Source: Zunongwangia sp. HGR-M22 (GTDB lineage Bacteria > Bacteroidota > Bacteroidia > Flavobacteriales > Flavobacteriaceae). From it: a DNA stretch of 64,000 nt. A model generated the notes under the pieces. The model was not told where the DNA came from and ran no database searches. It was given only the letters and a program-made list of their open reading frames with translations. The stretch's first letter is position 1. Every line of letters begins with the position of its first letter. Both the position numbers and the translations under genes were made by a program. The stretch covers positions 795,001 through 859,000 of the forward strand of contig NZ_CP115159.1 in the NCBI RefSeq assembly GCF_027594425.1. The letters run 5' to 3'. Shown here in pieces: positions 48,377 through 58,509 of this stretch.

Positions 48377-49558
48377 ATGAAACTCATATTTTATTCACAC
48401 CCCAATTTTTTGGGGCATCAAAGTATGCCCAGATTTACCCAGATGTTGGCAAAAGGAATGGCTAAACGTGGACACGATGTAGAAATTTGGTATCCTTCTG
48501 CAGTATTCGCAGGTTTATCAAAAAAAGCTACTCTAAAAAAGTACTTGGGATATATAGACCAATTACTGATTTTTCCTTTACAGGCTAAAAAAAAAATAAG
48601 AAAAAAGGATGAAGGCTTACATGTATTAACCGATCATGCTCTGGGACCATGGATGAATTTTTTGAAAGATCGTAAGCACGTAGTTCATTGTCATGATTTT
48701 ATAGCTCAAAAAGCAGCAAAGGACGGGATCGAAGGTTTTAAAGTTGGTAGATTAGGTAAAGTGTATCAAGCAATTATTAAAAATGGATTTACTAAAGCCA
48801 GAAATTTTATAGCTGTTTCTGAAACAACTAGAAAGGATCTACATAAGATAGTTCCTATTGAAAACTCTGCAACTAAAGTAGTTTATAATGGTTTGAATCA
48901 GGATTTTAATCCAACTAATTCGGTTAATGAAATTCGATATTATTTAAGCAAATTATTAAATCAGAATTTATCAGAAGGTTTTATTTTCCACATAGGAAAT
49001 AACGAATGGTATAAGAATAGAGTAGGTGTAATTAAATTATACGATTATTGGCGTACTAATTATGATCATAATTTACCCCTAGTAATGGTTGGCCCAAAAC
49101 CAACGGAGGAACAATCTTTTTTAACTGAAAAATCTTTTTTTTCGAACGATATATTGTTTTTTAATGATGTTGAAGATAAGCTGGTTAAGCAATTGTATGC
49201 GGCAGCTACGTTTCTTTTATTTCCATCTTATACAGAGGGATTTGGCTGGCCAATTGCCGAAGCTATGGCTTCAGGTTGTCCCGTAATAACAACCGGCGAA
49301 GCACCTATGACCGAAGTAGGGGCAGAAGCCGCTTTTTATATTCCGAAGCGATCAACTAAAGATCAAAATAGATGGTTTGATCTTGGAGCAAAAACGATCG
49401 AAAAAGTTATTTCTTTAAGTTCAGAAGATCGAAAAGAAATAATTTCAAAAGGTATCGAAAATGCTAAGCGATTTGATAGTGAAATTGCCTTGGATTCGAT
49501 AGAAGTTTTATACCAATCTTATTATTTAGAAAATCATGAGAATACTTCACATTGTTGA
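48377..49558 (+). CDS. Family 4-type glycosyltransferase
   Basis: 393-residue GT-B enzyme. Opening MKLIFYSHPNFLGHQSMPRFTQMLAKGMAKRGHDVEIWYPS; the donor domain shows FIFHIGNNEWYKNRVGVIKLY and ATFLLFPSYTEGFGWPIAEAMASGCPVITTGEAPMTEVGA, with the E-x7-E motif. It overlaps the next gene by 23 bp. One of six or so GT4-like enzymes in the operon. Confidence 0.93.
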   Translation: MKLIFYSHPNFLGHQSMPRFTQMLAKGMAKRGHDVEIWYPSAVFAGLSKKATLKKYLGYIDQLLIFPLQAKKKIRKKDEGLHVLTDHALGPWMNFLKDRKHVVHCHDFIAQKAAKDGIEGFKVGRLGKVYQAIIKNGFTKARNFIAVSETTRKDLHKIVPIENSATKVVYNGLNQDFNPTNSVNEIRYYLSKLLNQNLSEGFIFHIGNNEWYKNRVGVIKLYDYWRTNYDHNLPLVMVGPKPTEEQSFLTEKSFFSNDILFFNDVEDKLVKQLYAAATFLLFPSYTEGFGWPIAEAMASGCPVITTGEAPMTEVGAEAAFYIPKRSTKDQNRWFDLGAKTIEKVISLSSEDRKEIISKGIENAKRFDSEIALDSIEVLYQSYYLENHENTSHC

Positions 49559-50735
49559 TCGTATGGATCCCAAAGCTGGAGGTGTATGCCAGGCCATAAG
49601 GATGATTATAGAATCTTTAAAGCATAGAAATGTTGAAAGTGATGTTGTTTCGGTAGACGACCCAAAAATGAAGTTTCAAGATGATTTTAAAATTTTGGCT
49701 TTTGGTCCTGCAGAAAATCCATGGCAATATTCCAAAAAACTATTACCATGGTTAATATGTAATCTTGGGAATTACGATACAGTGATTATACATGGCTTAT
49801 GGCAATATTACAGTTTTGCAACTTATAAAGCATTAAAAGAAAGAAATGGTGAAAAACCATCAGTATTTGTAATGCCTCACGGGATGTTAGATCCTTATTT
49901 TCAAAATGCTCCAGATAGAAAGTTAAAAGCAATTAGAAATAAAATTTATTGGCAAATCATTGAAAGGCATGTGATAAATGGATGCGATGCGCTATTATTT
50001 ACTTGCAAAACAGAATTAGATCTCGCAAAATTACCGTTTAAACCCTATAAGCCTAAAATTGAAAAAGTTATTGGTTTAGGTATAAAGGCACCTCCGAGGT
50101 GTACAACCTCAATGGTTAATGCGTTTTACGATAAAACAGGACTAACTAATTCTGATGATTTTTTACTTTTTCTAGGCCGTATAAATAGAAAAAAGGGACT
50201 CGATTTACTTGTTAAAGCCTTTTTACAATTACTGGACAACATACAAATGCCAAAATTAGTCATTGCAGGACCGGGAATCGATTCTGATTTCGGATTAGAA
50301 ATTATCAATCTAATTAAGACTAGGCCAGAATTTAAGTCTCATTTTATTTTTCCAGGCATGCTAACTGGCGATTTAAAATGGGGTGCGTTTTATGCTTGCG
50401 AAGCTTTTATATTGCCAAGTCATCAAGAAAATTTTGGTATTGCAACGGTAGAAGCTCTTGCTTGTCGTAAGCCTGTTTTGATTTCAAATCAGGTTAATAT
50501 TCATAACGAAATAGTTGCTTTTGAAGCAGGTTTGGTAGAAGAAGATAACCTTGAAGGCGTTTTGAATTTGCTTTCAAAATGGATGATAATTTCGAGTAAA
50601 AATAAAGAAAGGATGACATATAATGCTGAAAAATGTTTTAAAGAATTATTTCAGTATCAATCTATAGCAGAGAAAATTATAGAACTAAATAATTCTATGA
50701 ATGAAAAATACTTCGAATATTCAGTCGAGGGTTAG
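49536..50735 (+). CDS. Family 4-type glycosyltransferase
   Basis: 399-residue GT-B enzyme, N-terminal MRILHIVDRMDPKAGGVCQAIRMIIESL, typical of GT4 with the GG-rich acceptor loop. The donor domain reads LLFLGRINRKKGLDLLVKAF and AFILPSHQENFGIATVEALACRKPVLIS. It begins 23 bp before the preceding stop and ends 35 bp inside the next gene. Donor sugar not predicted. Confidence 0.93.
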   Translation: MRILHIVDRMDPKAGGVCQAIRMIIESLKHRNVESDVVSVDDPKMKFQDDFKILAFGPAENPWQYSKKLLPWLICNLGNYDTVIIHGLWQYYSFATYKALKERNGEKPSVFVMPHGMLDPYFQNAPDRKLKAIRNKIYWQIIERHVINGCDALLFTCKTELDLAKLPFKPYKPKIEKVIGLGIKAPPRCTTSMVNAFYDKTGLTNSDDFLLFLGRINRKKGLDLLVKAFLQLLDNIQMPKLVIAGPGIDSDFGLEIINLIKTRPEFKSHFIFPGMLTGDLKWGAFYACEAFILPSHQENFGIATVEALACRKPVLISNQVNIHNEIVAFEAGLVEEDNLEGVLNLLSKWMIISSKNKERMTYNAEKCFKELFQYQSIAEKIIELNNSMNEKYFEYSVEG

Positions 50736-51294
50736 ACTTGCGGATTTCGATGCAAAATTAGGTTTGGATAGAGGCGCTAGTAAGTTCAAAGAAATAATTT
50801 GGTATTTTATTAAAATTACCATTTTTCTATCCGCTATTCCTTGCCCTTCAAGTTTAAAAGTTTTCCTATTAAGAGCTTTTGGAGCTCAAGTTGGCACCAA
50901 TATTACTTTAAAACCGAGAGTGAATATTCATTTTCCCTGGAAATTAGAAATAGGTGATCATGTTTGGATAGGTGAAGAAAGTTGTCTTTTAAACTTTGAA
51001 AAACTGGTAATAGGTAATAATGTTTGTATTTCACAACGCTCTTTTTTATGTGGTGGAAATCATGATTATAGAATACCATCAATGCCTTATCGCAATGGTC
51101 CTATTTATTTAAATAATGGATGTTGGATTGGCGCTTGTAGTTTTATAGGTCCTAATGTATCTATTGGTACAGATGCGGTTATTACGGCAGGATCTGTTAT
51201 TACCTCGAATATTAAACCAAATATAGTGTGTAGAAAAACAAATTTGGATTTCGAAAAACCTCGATGGAATCAAGAAATATTGAATAAAGTTTAA
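50701..51294 (+). CDS. WcaF-type colanic-acid-like acetyltransferase
   Basis: 197-residue hexapeptide acyltransferase. The first part (about 1-60) carries a hydrophobic helix KEIIWYFIKITIFLSAIPCPSSLKVFLLRAFGAQVG typical of the putative colanic acid acetyltransferase group. The beta-helix then has repeats VGTNITLKPRVNI, IGDHVWIGEESCLL and IGNNVCISQRSFLCGGNHDYRIPSM. The His in GNHDY is probably catalytic. The 5' end overlaps the preceding GT gene by 35 bp; the first residues look non-conserved, so an internal start is possible. Confidence 0.88.
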   Translation: MKNTSNIQSRVRLADFDAKLGLDRGASKFKEIIWYFIKITIFLSAIPCPSSLKVFLLRAFGAQVGTNITLKPRVNIHFPWKLEIGDHVWIGEESCLLNFEKLVIGNNVCISQRSFLCGGNHDYRIPSMPYRNGPIYLNNGCWIGACSFIGPNVSIGTDAVITAGSVITSNIKPNIVCRKTNLDFEKPRWNQEILNKV

Positions 51295-51309
51295 GTAAAA
51301 ATTTAAAAC

Positions 51310-52275
51310 ATGAAAAGAATTTTAGTTACTGGCGGAGCTGGTTTTATCGGATCGCACCTATGCGAAAAATTATTAAATGAAGGAAATGAAGTTATCTGTT
51401 TGGATAACTATTTCACCGGTAGTAAGCAAAATATCGTAAGCTTAATGCATAATCCATATTTTGAAGTGGTACGACATGATGTTACGGAGCCGTTTATGGC
51501 TGAGGTAGATGAAATCTATAACCTTGCCTGTCCCGCATCTCCCGTGCATTACCAGTATAATCCTATCAAAACAATGAAAACCTCTGTTATGGGGGCGATC
51601 AATACACTAGGATTAGCTAAAAGAGTACGAGCAAAAATATTACAGGCCAGCACTAGTGAAATATATGGAGATCCTAATATTCATCCGCAACCAGAAGAAT
51701 ACTGGGGAAATGTAAATACTATTGGGCCAAGATCTTGTTATGATGAGGGTAAACGATGTTCAGAAACTTTGTTCATGGATTATTATAATCAACATAATAT
51801 CGATATAAAAATTGTACGCATTTTCAACACGTATGGACCTAATATGAATCCAAACGATGGTAGAGTAGTGTCTAATTTTATTGTACAAGCTTTAAAAGGT
51901 GAAAATTTAACCATTTTTGGAAATGGTAATCAAACAAGATCCTTTCAATATGTAGATGATTTAGTAGAAGGAATGGTGAGAATGATGAATACCCAGAGAG
52001 GATTTACAGGACCCGTAAATATTGGGAATCCTCACGAGTTTACCATGTTAGAATTAGCAGAAACTATTATAGAAATAACAGGATCTTCATCAAAATTAAG
52101 CTTTAAAGCTTTGCCAAAAGACGATCCTCGACAAAGAAGACCGAATATTTCTTTAGCCAAAAAGAATCTTAACGGATGGGAACCTAAAATTCAATTAAGA
52201 GAAGGATTGATAAAAACGGTGACTTATTTCGACCAGCTATTACAACAAGAGCAAAACTTAACTATGATCCAATAA
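51310..52275 (+). CDS. UDP-glucuronate decarboxylase (UDP-xylose synthase)
   Basis: 321-residue extended SDR. NAD motif [17 protein letters not shown], then [26 protein letters not shown] and [23 protein letters not shown], catalytic [12 protein letters not shown] (Y-x3-K), and [21 protein letters not shown], all diagnostic for UDP-glucuronic acid decarboxylase. It converts UDP-glucuronate to UDP-xylose, so xylose is likely in the polymer, or at least UDP-glucuronate is used. No UDP-glucose dehydrogenase gene is in the window to make the substrate. Confidence 0.93.
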   Translation: MKRILVTGGAGFIGSHLCEKLLNEGNEVICLDNYFTGSKQNIVSLMHNPYFEVVRHDVTEPFMAEVDEIYNLACPASPVHYQYNPIKTMKTSVMGAINTLGLAKRVRAKILQASTSEIYGDPNIHPQPEEYWGNVNTIGPRSCYDEGKRCSETLFMDYYNQHNIDIKIVRIFNTYGPNMNPNDGRVVSNFIVQALKGENLTIFGNGNQTRSFQYVDDLVEGMVRMMNTQRGFTGPVNIGNPHEFTMLELAETIIEITGSSSKLSFKALPKDDPRQRRPNISLAKKNLNGWEPKIQLREGLIKTVTYFDQLLQQEQNLTMIQ

Positions 52276-52285
52276 ATAGTATATT

Positions 52286-53065
52286 ATGAAAATTTCAATA
52301 ATAACAGTGGTATACAACAATGAGGATACCATAACAGAATGTATAGAATCAGTATTAAACCAAACCTATCATAATATAGAGTATATAATAATTGATGGGA
52401 ACTCGACAGATGGTACTCAGGAAAAAATTAAGCCTTACCTAAGCCGTATTGATTGTTATATATCAGAATCTGACTCGGGAATTTTTGATGCTTATAATAA
52501 AGGTATAGAACGTGCAACCGGCGATGTAGTTGGTATTTTAAATTCTGATGATTTTTTTCATTCTGAAAAAACTATCGAAAAAATAGCAAAAGCTTTTGAA
52601 GTTTCTGGTAGTGATCTAGTATACGGGAAAGGCGTATTTGTGAGCAAAGAAAACCCAGATGTAATTAAAAGAATCTATCCTTCTAATCCTTTTAAGAATA
52701 CTCATTTACTTTTTGGATGGATTCCATTACATCCTACAATTTATGTGAAGAGGAAGATATATGAAGAATATGGCTTATACAATAAAAATTACTCTATAGC
52801 CGGTGATTACGATATATCTTTGAGATGGTTTAAAAATCAGCAAATTGAAAAATTTTATCTAAAGGACTGGATAGTAAAAATGAGGTTAGGAGGGAAAAGT
52901 ACAACTCTGGCTTTACAGAAAAAAAAATCATCTGAAGATATTAAGATTATTAAATATCATAAACTCGCAGGGTATTTAACACTTATGTTTAAAATTGGTA
53001 GAAAGATCCCACACCATCTTATTCCTAGAATGGTAGACGCCAAAAATTTATATCGTTGGTTCTAA
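52286..53065 (+). CDS. Family 2 glycosyltransferase (WcaA-like)
   Basis: 259-residue GT2 enzyme. Opening MKISIITVVYNNEDTITECIESVLNQTYHNIEYIIIDGNSTDGT, then ESDSGIFDAYNKGIERATGDVVGILNSDDFF, a classic GT-A core with the SDD metal motif. The later GWIPLHPTIYVKR segment matches the WcaA-like subgroup. Cytoplasmic transferase for one sugar of the repeat unit. Last glycosyltransferase of the operon, followed 41 bp later by wza. Confidence 0.93.
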   Translation: MKISIITVVYNNEDTITECIESVLNQTYHNIEYIIIDGNSTDGTQEKIKPYLSRIDCYISESDSGIFDAYNKGIERATGDVVGILNSDDFFHSEKTIEKIAKAFEVSGSDLVYGKGVFVSKENPDVIKRIYPSNPFKNTHLLFGWIPLHPTIYVKRKIYEEYGLYNKNYSIAGDYDISLRWFKNQQIEKFYLKDWIVKMRLGGKSTTLALQKKKSSEDIKIIKYHKLAGYLTLMFKIGRKIPHHLIPRMVDAKNLYRWF

Positions 53066-53106
53066 AATTAGGAATCAAAACATAATTAACCTTTAAATAA
53101 ATAGTA

Positions 53107-53868
53107 ATGAAACTAGCAGCAAATTCATTTATTTTATTGGTAACAGTTATGCTTTCCTTTTCTTCCTGTGTTTCACGCAGAAAAATTGCGTATTTGCAAG
53201 GAGAAGGTGAGCAAAATTTAGACCTAGAAAATAACGTAAAAATTAAACCCGATGATGTCTTGACCATACGGGTATCTACGGAAGAACCAGATGCGGCAAT
53301 TCCGTTTAACTTGATTAAATCTGCAGGCCAAACCGGAATTCCGGGAAATATCGAATTAGAAACCTACTTGGTCTCTAATGAAGGAAATATAATTTTTCCT
53401 GTGGTTGGTGAAATTAAAGTCACGAACTTGACAAATATCGAACTAGCCGAACGAATTAAAACTAAAATCAGCGACTATGTTAAAGATGCCATCGTAAATG
53501 TGCGTATTCTTAATTTTAAAATAAGTGTTTTAGGAGAAGTAAATAGTCCTGGTACATTTGTTATTGAAGATGATCATATTACCCTGCCACAAGCATTAGG
53601 ATTAGCCGGCGATATGACGATTTATGGTAAACGAAAAAATATCCTAGTAGCAAGGCAAATTAAAGGGAAACAGGTAAGAAAGTATGTGGATTTGCGTGAT
53701 GCTGATGTAGTAAGTTCACCTTATTATTACCTTCAGCAAAATGATATTGTATATGTAGAACCCGTGGGTGCAAGAAGACAGTCAGCTAGTTTTCTTGGTA
53801 CGGCTTCCAGCTATCTATCATTAGCTTCCGTAATTATTTCAACAATTGTTTTGATAACTAATAATTAA
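53107..53868 (+). CDS. Wza-like polysaccharide export lipoprotein
   Basis: 253-residue outer-membrane export protein. A lipoprotein signal ends in LSFSSC with lipid-anchored Cys21. The Poly_export domain (about 45-130) includes IKPDDVLTIRVSTEEPD, and an SLBB-like region follows (about 135-215, ISVLGEVNSPGTFVIEDDHITLPQALGLAG). A hydrophobic C-terminal helix (about 230-250) may cross the outer membrane, as in Wza. Shorter than E. coli Wza (about 379), which is common in Bacteroidota. Forms the exit channel with Wzc. Confidence 0.93.
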   Translation: MKLAANSFILLVTVMLSFSSCVSRRKIAYLQGEGEQNLDLENNVKIKPDDVLTIRVSTEEPDAAIPFNLIKSAGQTGIPGNIELETYLVSNEGNIIFPVVGEIKVTNLTNIELAERIKTKISDYVKDAIVNVRILNFKISVLGEVNSPGTFVIEDDHITLPQALGLAGDMTIYGKRKNILVARQIKGKQVRKYVDLRDADVVSSPYYYLQQNDIVYVEPVGARRQSASFLGTASSYLSLASVIISTIVLITNN

Positions 53869-53880
53869 ATTTTGGTCATT

Positions 53881-56247
53881 ATGAATAACAATATTAAAAG
53901 TAATCACCAGAAAAAAATTGGTTCTGAAATAAAAAAATACACCAAATTTTGGTATTGGTTTATACTAGCTTTAATTATTACTTTGAGTGGCGCATATTTT
54001 TATTTAAAATATTCTACGCCGATCTATAAGGCAACAGCAAGCATTATTATAAAAAATGATGCTTCACAAGGAAATTCTGAAGCAGCTTATGGAATTAACG
54101 ATGCTAGTTTATTCGGACTAGGATCGCAAAAGATAGAGAGTGAAGTTTCTATTTTAAAATCAAGACACTTAATGAAGAAAGTGGTTAAGGCGCTTCACTT
54201 AAATATTTCATATGCTATTGAGGGTAGGTTTCGCACTATAGAATTATATGATGATAAGCCGTTTACAGTGAAAATGTTGACATATGATCCTAAAAAACTT
54301 AATATATATTCCAATCAATTTAGCATTACTTATTTAGGGAATAATGAATTTAAAATTTTAGATCGTAAGGACTTAAAAGAATATAGAGTAAAGAGTAACG
54401 AGCCTATTGATATTGGCTTTTCAAAGATTATTCTTACGAATCCAAAATCTGGTGGACTGAATTTGCCGGTAGATGTAAATTTTAATTCAATGGAATCTGT
54501 AGCCGCTAACTACGGTAATAAAGTAGCACTAATGCAAGGTGAAAATAGCTCGAACGTGATAAGGTTTGAACTTGCAGATGCCGTTCCAAACAGAGCCAAA
54601 CATGTTTTAGATCAACTCATTTTAGAATATAATAAGGATGCTATTGAAGATAAAAATTTAATTGCTGAAAATACGGCGAGTTTTATAAATGAGCGTTTAA
54701 TGATTATCAATACCGAATTAGATTCCGTAGAAACGGGAAAAGTAGAATTTAAGAAAGAGAATCGTCTAACCGATTTATCATCGGAGTCTGAAATGTTTGT
54801 TCAAAATGCAAGTGAATACAGTAAACGAAAACAAGAAATAGGAACTCAGCTAGAATTAGTTAATACTATTTTACAATTTTTAGCTTCCACCGATAATGAT
54901 GATTTAATTCCTGCAAATCTAGGACTTGAAGCTAATGCTGTAAATCAACAAATTTCAGAATATAATACATCGATTCTAGACCGCAACAGATTATTAAACA
55001 GTTCTACGGAAAAGAATCCTATGGTAAAAAGGATTAATGATAATATAGTTCAGATTAAATATAATATAATTCAATCTTTAAAGCAGTCTAGATCCAGTCT
55101 TCAAATTTCTTTACATGATTTACGAAGACAATCATATAATATTAATTCTAAGATTTCAGAAATTCCTCTTCAGGAGAAGCAAAATAGAGGTATAGAAAGA
55201 CAGCAGAAAATAAAGGAATCTTTATATTTATACTTATTGCAAAAAAGGGAAGAAAATACATTAGCTTTAGCCGTAACAGAACCCAAAGCAAAAGTTGTAG
55301 ACGAAGCTTATAGCACGGGCATTCCTGTAGCTCCCAATCCTAGAAGTATTTTTTTGGGATCAATTTTATTAGGTTTGCTAGTGCCTTTTTCGATTATTTT
55401 TGCTTCTCAGACGTTAGATGGAAAGGTTAGAAGTAAACAAGATTTACAAGAGTATTTGTCTGCTGAAATTCCGTTAATTGCTGAAATTCCAACTTTGGGA
55501 AGGTTAAAAAAGAATTTTTTGATACAGCGCAAAGATAGATCTGTATTAGCGGAATCTTTTAGGATTTTAATGACAAATTTAAATGCCTATTTAAAAAAGA
55601 CATTTGATAATCAAAACTCAAAAGTGATTCTTCTAACATCTTCATCTAAAGGAGAAGGAAAAACCTTCACTACTATAAACCTTGGGATTACCCTTGCTAA
55701 TAGTAAAAAGCGCGTTTTAATAATTGGAGCAGATCTAAGGAATCCACAGTTACAAAGATATACAGATGATCCTAAAAATTTTATTGGATTAAGTGAATAC
55801 CTTTCAGATAATGCGACCGTTGATGATATTGTAAGAAAACCAAGTTTTCATCAAGATCTAGATATAATCTACTCGGGAAGCATTCCTCATAATCCGGTTG
55901 AAATATTAAGAGAGGACAAATTACGAACGCTTTTTGATCACGTTCGAGCTACATATGATTTTATTCTAGTAGATACCGCTCCATTAATGTTGGTAGCAGA
56001 TACAGCTATTCTTAGTGAATTTTCAGATCTTACTTTATACCTAATAAAGGCAGGAAGTACAAAGAAAGAAAGTTTAGATTTTATTCAGGATGCCAATGAT
56101 GGTACTTTACAGAATATCTGTTGTGTATTAAATTGTGTCCAATTTGCTAATTTAAGATACGGCAACAAGTATGGATATGGTTACGGAGAAAAAAGAAGAA
56201 AGGTAACACCTGAAATTAAAAAGGAAACGGCTAATATGATTTCATGA
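53881..56247 (+). CDS. Wzc-like polysaccharide co-polymerase with tyrosine autokinase
   Basis: 788 residues from the ATG at 53881. An upstream TTG at 53872 would add only three residues, so I prefer the ATG. Two membrane helices, one near residues 24-42 and one near 485-505, enclose a periplasmic Wzz-type coiled-coil domain. The cytoplasmic BY-kinase domain follows, with Walker A TSSSKGEGKT (about 586-596) and Walker B FILVDTAP (about 693). The C-terminus is tyrosine-rich (RYGNKYGYGYGEK), the site of autophosphorylation. It regulates chain length and export with Wza. Last gene of the operon, followed by a terminator at 56430. Confidence 0.94.
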   Translation: MNNNIKSNHQKKIGSEIKKYTKFWYWFILALIITLSGAYFYLKYSTPIYKATASIIIKNDASQGNSEAAYGINDASLFGLGSQKIESEVSILKSRHLMKKVVKALHLNISYAIEGRFRTIELYDDKPFTVKMLTYDPKKLNIYSNQFSITYLGNNEFKILDRKDLKEYRVKSNEPIDIGFSKIILTNPKSGGLNLPVDVNFNSMESVAANYGNKVALMQGENSSNVIRFELADAVPNRAKHVLDQLILEYNKDAIEDKNLIAENTASFINERLMIINTELDSVETGKVEFKKENRLTDLSSESEMFVQNASEYSKRKQEIGTQLELVNTILQFLASTDNDDLIPANLGLEANAVNQQISEYNTSILDRNRLLNSSTEKNPMVKRINDNIVQIKYNIIQSLKQSRSSLQISLHDLRRQSYNINSKISEIPLQEKQNRGIERQQKIKESLYLYLLQKREENTLALAVTEPKAKVVDEAYSTGIPVAPNPRSIFLGSILLGLLVPFSIIFASQTLDGKVRSKQDLQEYLSAEIPLIAEIPTLGRLKKNFLIQRKDRSVLAESFRILMTNLNAYLKKTFDNQNSKVILLTSSSKGEGKTFTTINLGITLANSKKRVLIIGADLRNPQLQRYTDDPKNFIGLSEYLSDNATVDDIVRKPSFHQDLDIIYSGSIPHNPVEILREDKLRTLFDHVRATYDFILVDTAPLMLVADTAILSEFSDLTLYLIKAGSTKKESLDFIQDANDGTLQNICCVLNCVQFANLRYGNKYGYGYGEKRRKVTPEIKKETANMIS

Positions 56248-56429
56248 CAAAATATAGAGTTATATTTTAGCTCAATTTCAGCTTTAAATAATATAAAATA
56301 CGGTTTTGAGAATTGCTTACAAAAAAATGAAATAAGCATTTTACAATGAACTGTTATCGAGAGTTAAGTTTCAAAAGTTTGAGCGTTAGATATTTTATCT
56401 ATTTTAAAAATTTTGCTGCTAGCGATGTT

Positions 56430-56475
56430 AGCCCCTTAGGAAAGTACTTAGTACCGACTGAAGGGGCTTTTTTAT
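56430..56475 (+). terminator. Terminator of the exopolysaccharide operon
   Basis: 8-bp stem AGCCCCTT (56430-56437) pairing with AAGGGGCT (56461-56468) and an inner GTAC/GTAC fold, followed by a run of seven T on the plus strand. It marks the end of the wzc transcript. The 182 bp before it contain no gene. Confidence 0.85.
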
Positions 56476-57984
56476 TTATTCCCTAATTTCAGGAATTTTA
56501 TCTATATACATTTTTTGATAGTTGGGTTTCATCATACCACTTTCCCCAATTTGTTTAAAATTAAAACTGTTAGTAGAAAATCTTTTAGACCGTACGCTTG
56601 TTCTCCCAAGTATCTCATCAATTGCTCTTGCAAGAAATGGTTCTTCAGGATCGCCTAAAATTCCTAAATTACCTAGCTCTTCTTCTATAAAAATGTCTGG
56701 AGTAAGGCCATCAACAAAATCGGTATATCCATCAGCATTAGCCATTTTTAAAACTAAAGGTTGCATGGCGTAGGTATGCTCTTCACTTCGGTTTTCTTTA
56801 CCAAAGCTAGGACTGTCGTAAAGTGTGATAGAAGCCTGAAATTTACCAGTTGTTTGTCCACCAATTTGAACTACATTAATATGCGGACTTAAGCCATTTA
56901 TAATTAATTCGCTAGCTGAAGCTGTAGATCCTGTGGTGAGAATATACACTTCATTTAGATTTAAACTATTAATGCTCTCTCCAGAATTTAATTGTGAGTC
57001 GAACTCATTAATCAATCGGTCCGGTGCAAAATTTTCGTAGTAGTTCTGGTAATCTTCATTCCACCTTTCCTTTGCAAATATCTTTCCTTCAAACTGGCCG
57101 GTAATCATACTTGCTAAAGCGGTAGCCGTATTTACAGATCCACCGCCATTGTAACGAAGATCTAATATTAAGTCTGTTACTCCCTCAGACTTCAACTCTG
57201 CAAAGGCCGCATTTAACTCTTCATCAAAATTCGCTATAAAACTATTATACATTAGATAGCCAATCTTTCGATTTTCAATCTCTAATACTTTAGTGATAAA
57301 AACGGGATTCATTGTATAGGGATCGTCAGATAGGGTTGCAGTCTCATCTGTTAACTGGAGTGCTCCATTTTCTACATAGGCTATATCGATAGTAAACGTT
57401 TCTCTTGAAAGTAAATCAAAGTAATTAGCTTCAGTGAGTGCAATTCCGTCAACTTCGGTAAAAATAGTACCACGTTCAAGACCGGCTTTTTCGGCTGAAG
57501 TGCCGGGTAAGATGTATCTTATAAATCCAAAAAGATTGTTTGTTCCACTTATTCGCCCTAGACCAAAGTCTATACCTGTAGCGCCACTAATCCCATCGAA
57601 TTGATCTTCCAGTTCCTGATAATCATCGACTATGTAACTAAATCTATCCTGATTAGATAGTAATGAGTTAAAAAGTCCTTCAGGAGAATTAAAGTTGTTT
57701 AAAAAATTCTTTTCTTCTTCATCATTTTGAAAAAAATCATCATCAAGTTCTACAACATCAGATTTGTATAAGTATACATCGTTTAAGCCGCGATAAATAA
57801 AACTTTTTATTTGAAGATCAGTATTTACCTCTTCATCTATAACATCCCCATCATCGACTTCTGGTTCGGGATCTTCGTTTTTATCTTTTACTTCAACCAG
57901 ATCTTCTTCAATATCGTCGCTAGAGCAAGCATTAAATGCAAATATGCTTCCTAGAAACCATATTATTAAAAAGTATTTTTTCAT
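56476..57984 (-). CDS. S41 family C-terminal-processing-type peptidase, lipoprotein
   Basis: 502 residues from the ATG at 57984; the frame is open to 58032 but the earlier ATG adds residues in front of the signal peptide. The signal ends in FAFNAC, lipidated at Cys20. An Asp/Glu-rich linker (about 22-60) is followed by a PDZ-like region (ISGTNNLFGFIRYILPGTSAEKAGLERGTIFTEVDG, about 148-183) and the S41 protease core. The catalytic Ser is in TTGSTASASELI and a Lys in TGKFQASITLYD. These are exported proteases of Ctp/tail-specific type; substrate unknown. Transcribed towards the exopolysaccharide operon end and divergent from susC. Confidence 0.92.
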   Translation of the reverse strand: MKKYFLIIWFLGSIFAFNACSSDDIEEDLVEVKDKNEDPEPEVDDGDVIDEEVNTDLQIKSFIYRGLNDVYLYKSDVVELDDDFFQNDEEEKNFLNNFNSPEGLFNSLLSNQDRFSYIVDDYQELEDQFDGISGATGIDFGLGRISGTNNLFGFIRYILPGTSAEKAGLERGTIFTEVDGIALTEANYFDLLSRETFTIDIAYVENGALQLTDETATLSDDPYTMNPVFITKVLEIENRKIGYLMYNSFIANFDEELNAAFAELKSEGVTDLILDLRYNGGGSVNTATALASMITGQFEGKIFAKERWNEDYQNYYENFAPDRLINEFDSQLNSGESINSLNLNEVYILTTGSTASASELIINGLSPHINVVQIGGQTTGKFQASITLYDSPSFGKENRSEEHTYAMQPLVLKMANADGYTDFVDGLTPDIFIEEELGNLGILGDPEEPFLARAIDEILGRTSVRSKRFSTNSFNFKQIGESGMMKPNYQKMYIDKIPEIRE

Positions 57985-58509
57985 AGAGTTAACTCTTAAT
58001 ATTTTTAAAATTATCAGTAATTGTGCCATCATTTTATCTTCTATACAATTATATACGTTAAAACTAATACTTTGGTTGTCTTTTAGTTGTAGATGCTGAA
58101 AAAAGAATTTTCAAGAAATATATAATTATTGTGATGAATCTTTCAAGAGTATTACTATAATTTCTTTTTAAGCAAACGAATTTATATTAAGAATGAATAC
58201 TTAATAATTCTATTAGTAGGTTTTAGTTGACAAGATAAAGGTTTATTTTTTTTAAAGCGGTTTTTTACTGCATGGATATAATTGCCTAGAATATGGATTT
58301 TTTTGTCAAATATTTCAATAAGTATTTGTAAATAAGTTTTTTATGTTCTTCAATATACATGCTTTTTTCGTTTTTTGATTAATATTTACAACGTTATAGT
58401 TTAGTGTTATTTTCTATGTTTTTGATCATTTTGTCCATTAGTTGAAAGCAATACGTGGGTAATTTTACTTCTCGAATTACTTAATTAATGTTAACAATTA
58501 ACTAAATAA
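57985..58509. other. Intergenic region upstream of susC
   Basis: AT-rich 525-bp gap between the divergent S41 protease and SusC genes, expected to hold both promoters and control sites. A short inverted repeat GTAATT/AATTAC lies near 58460. I found no full promoter consensus, ECF-like site or gene. Confidence 0.6.

Noticed and set aside
57985-58032. 16 extra N-terminal codons for the S41 peptidase
   Set aside because: A normal lipoprotein signal begins at the ATG at 57984; earlier residues would precede the signal peptide.
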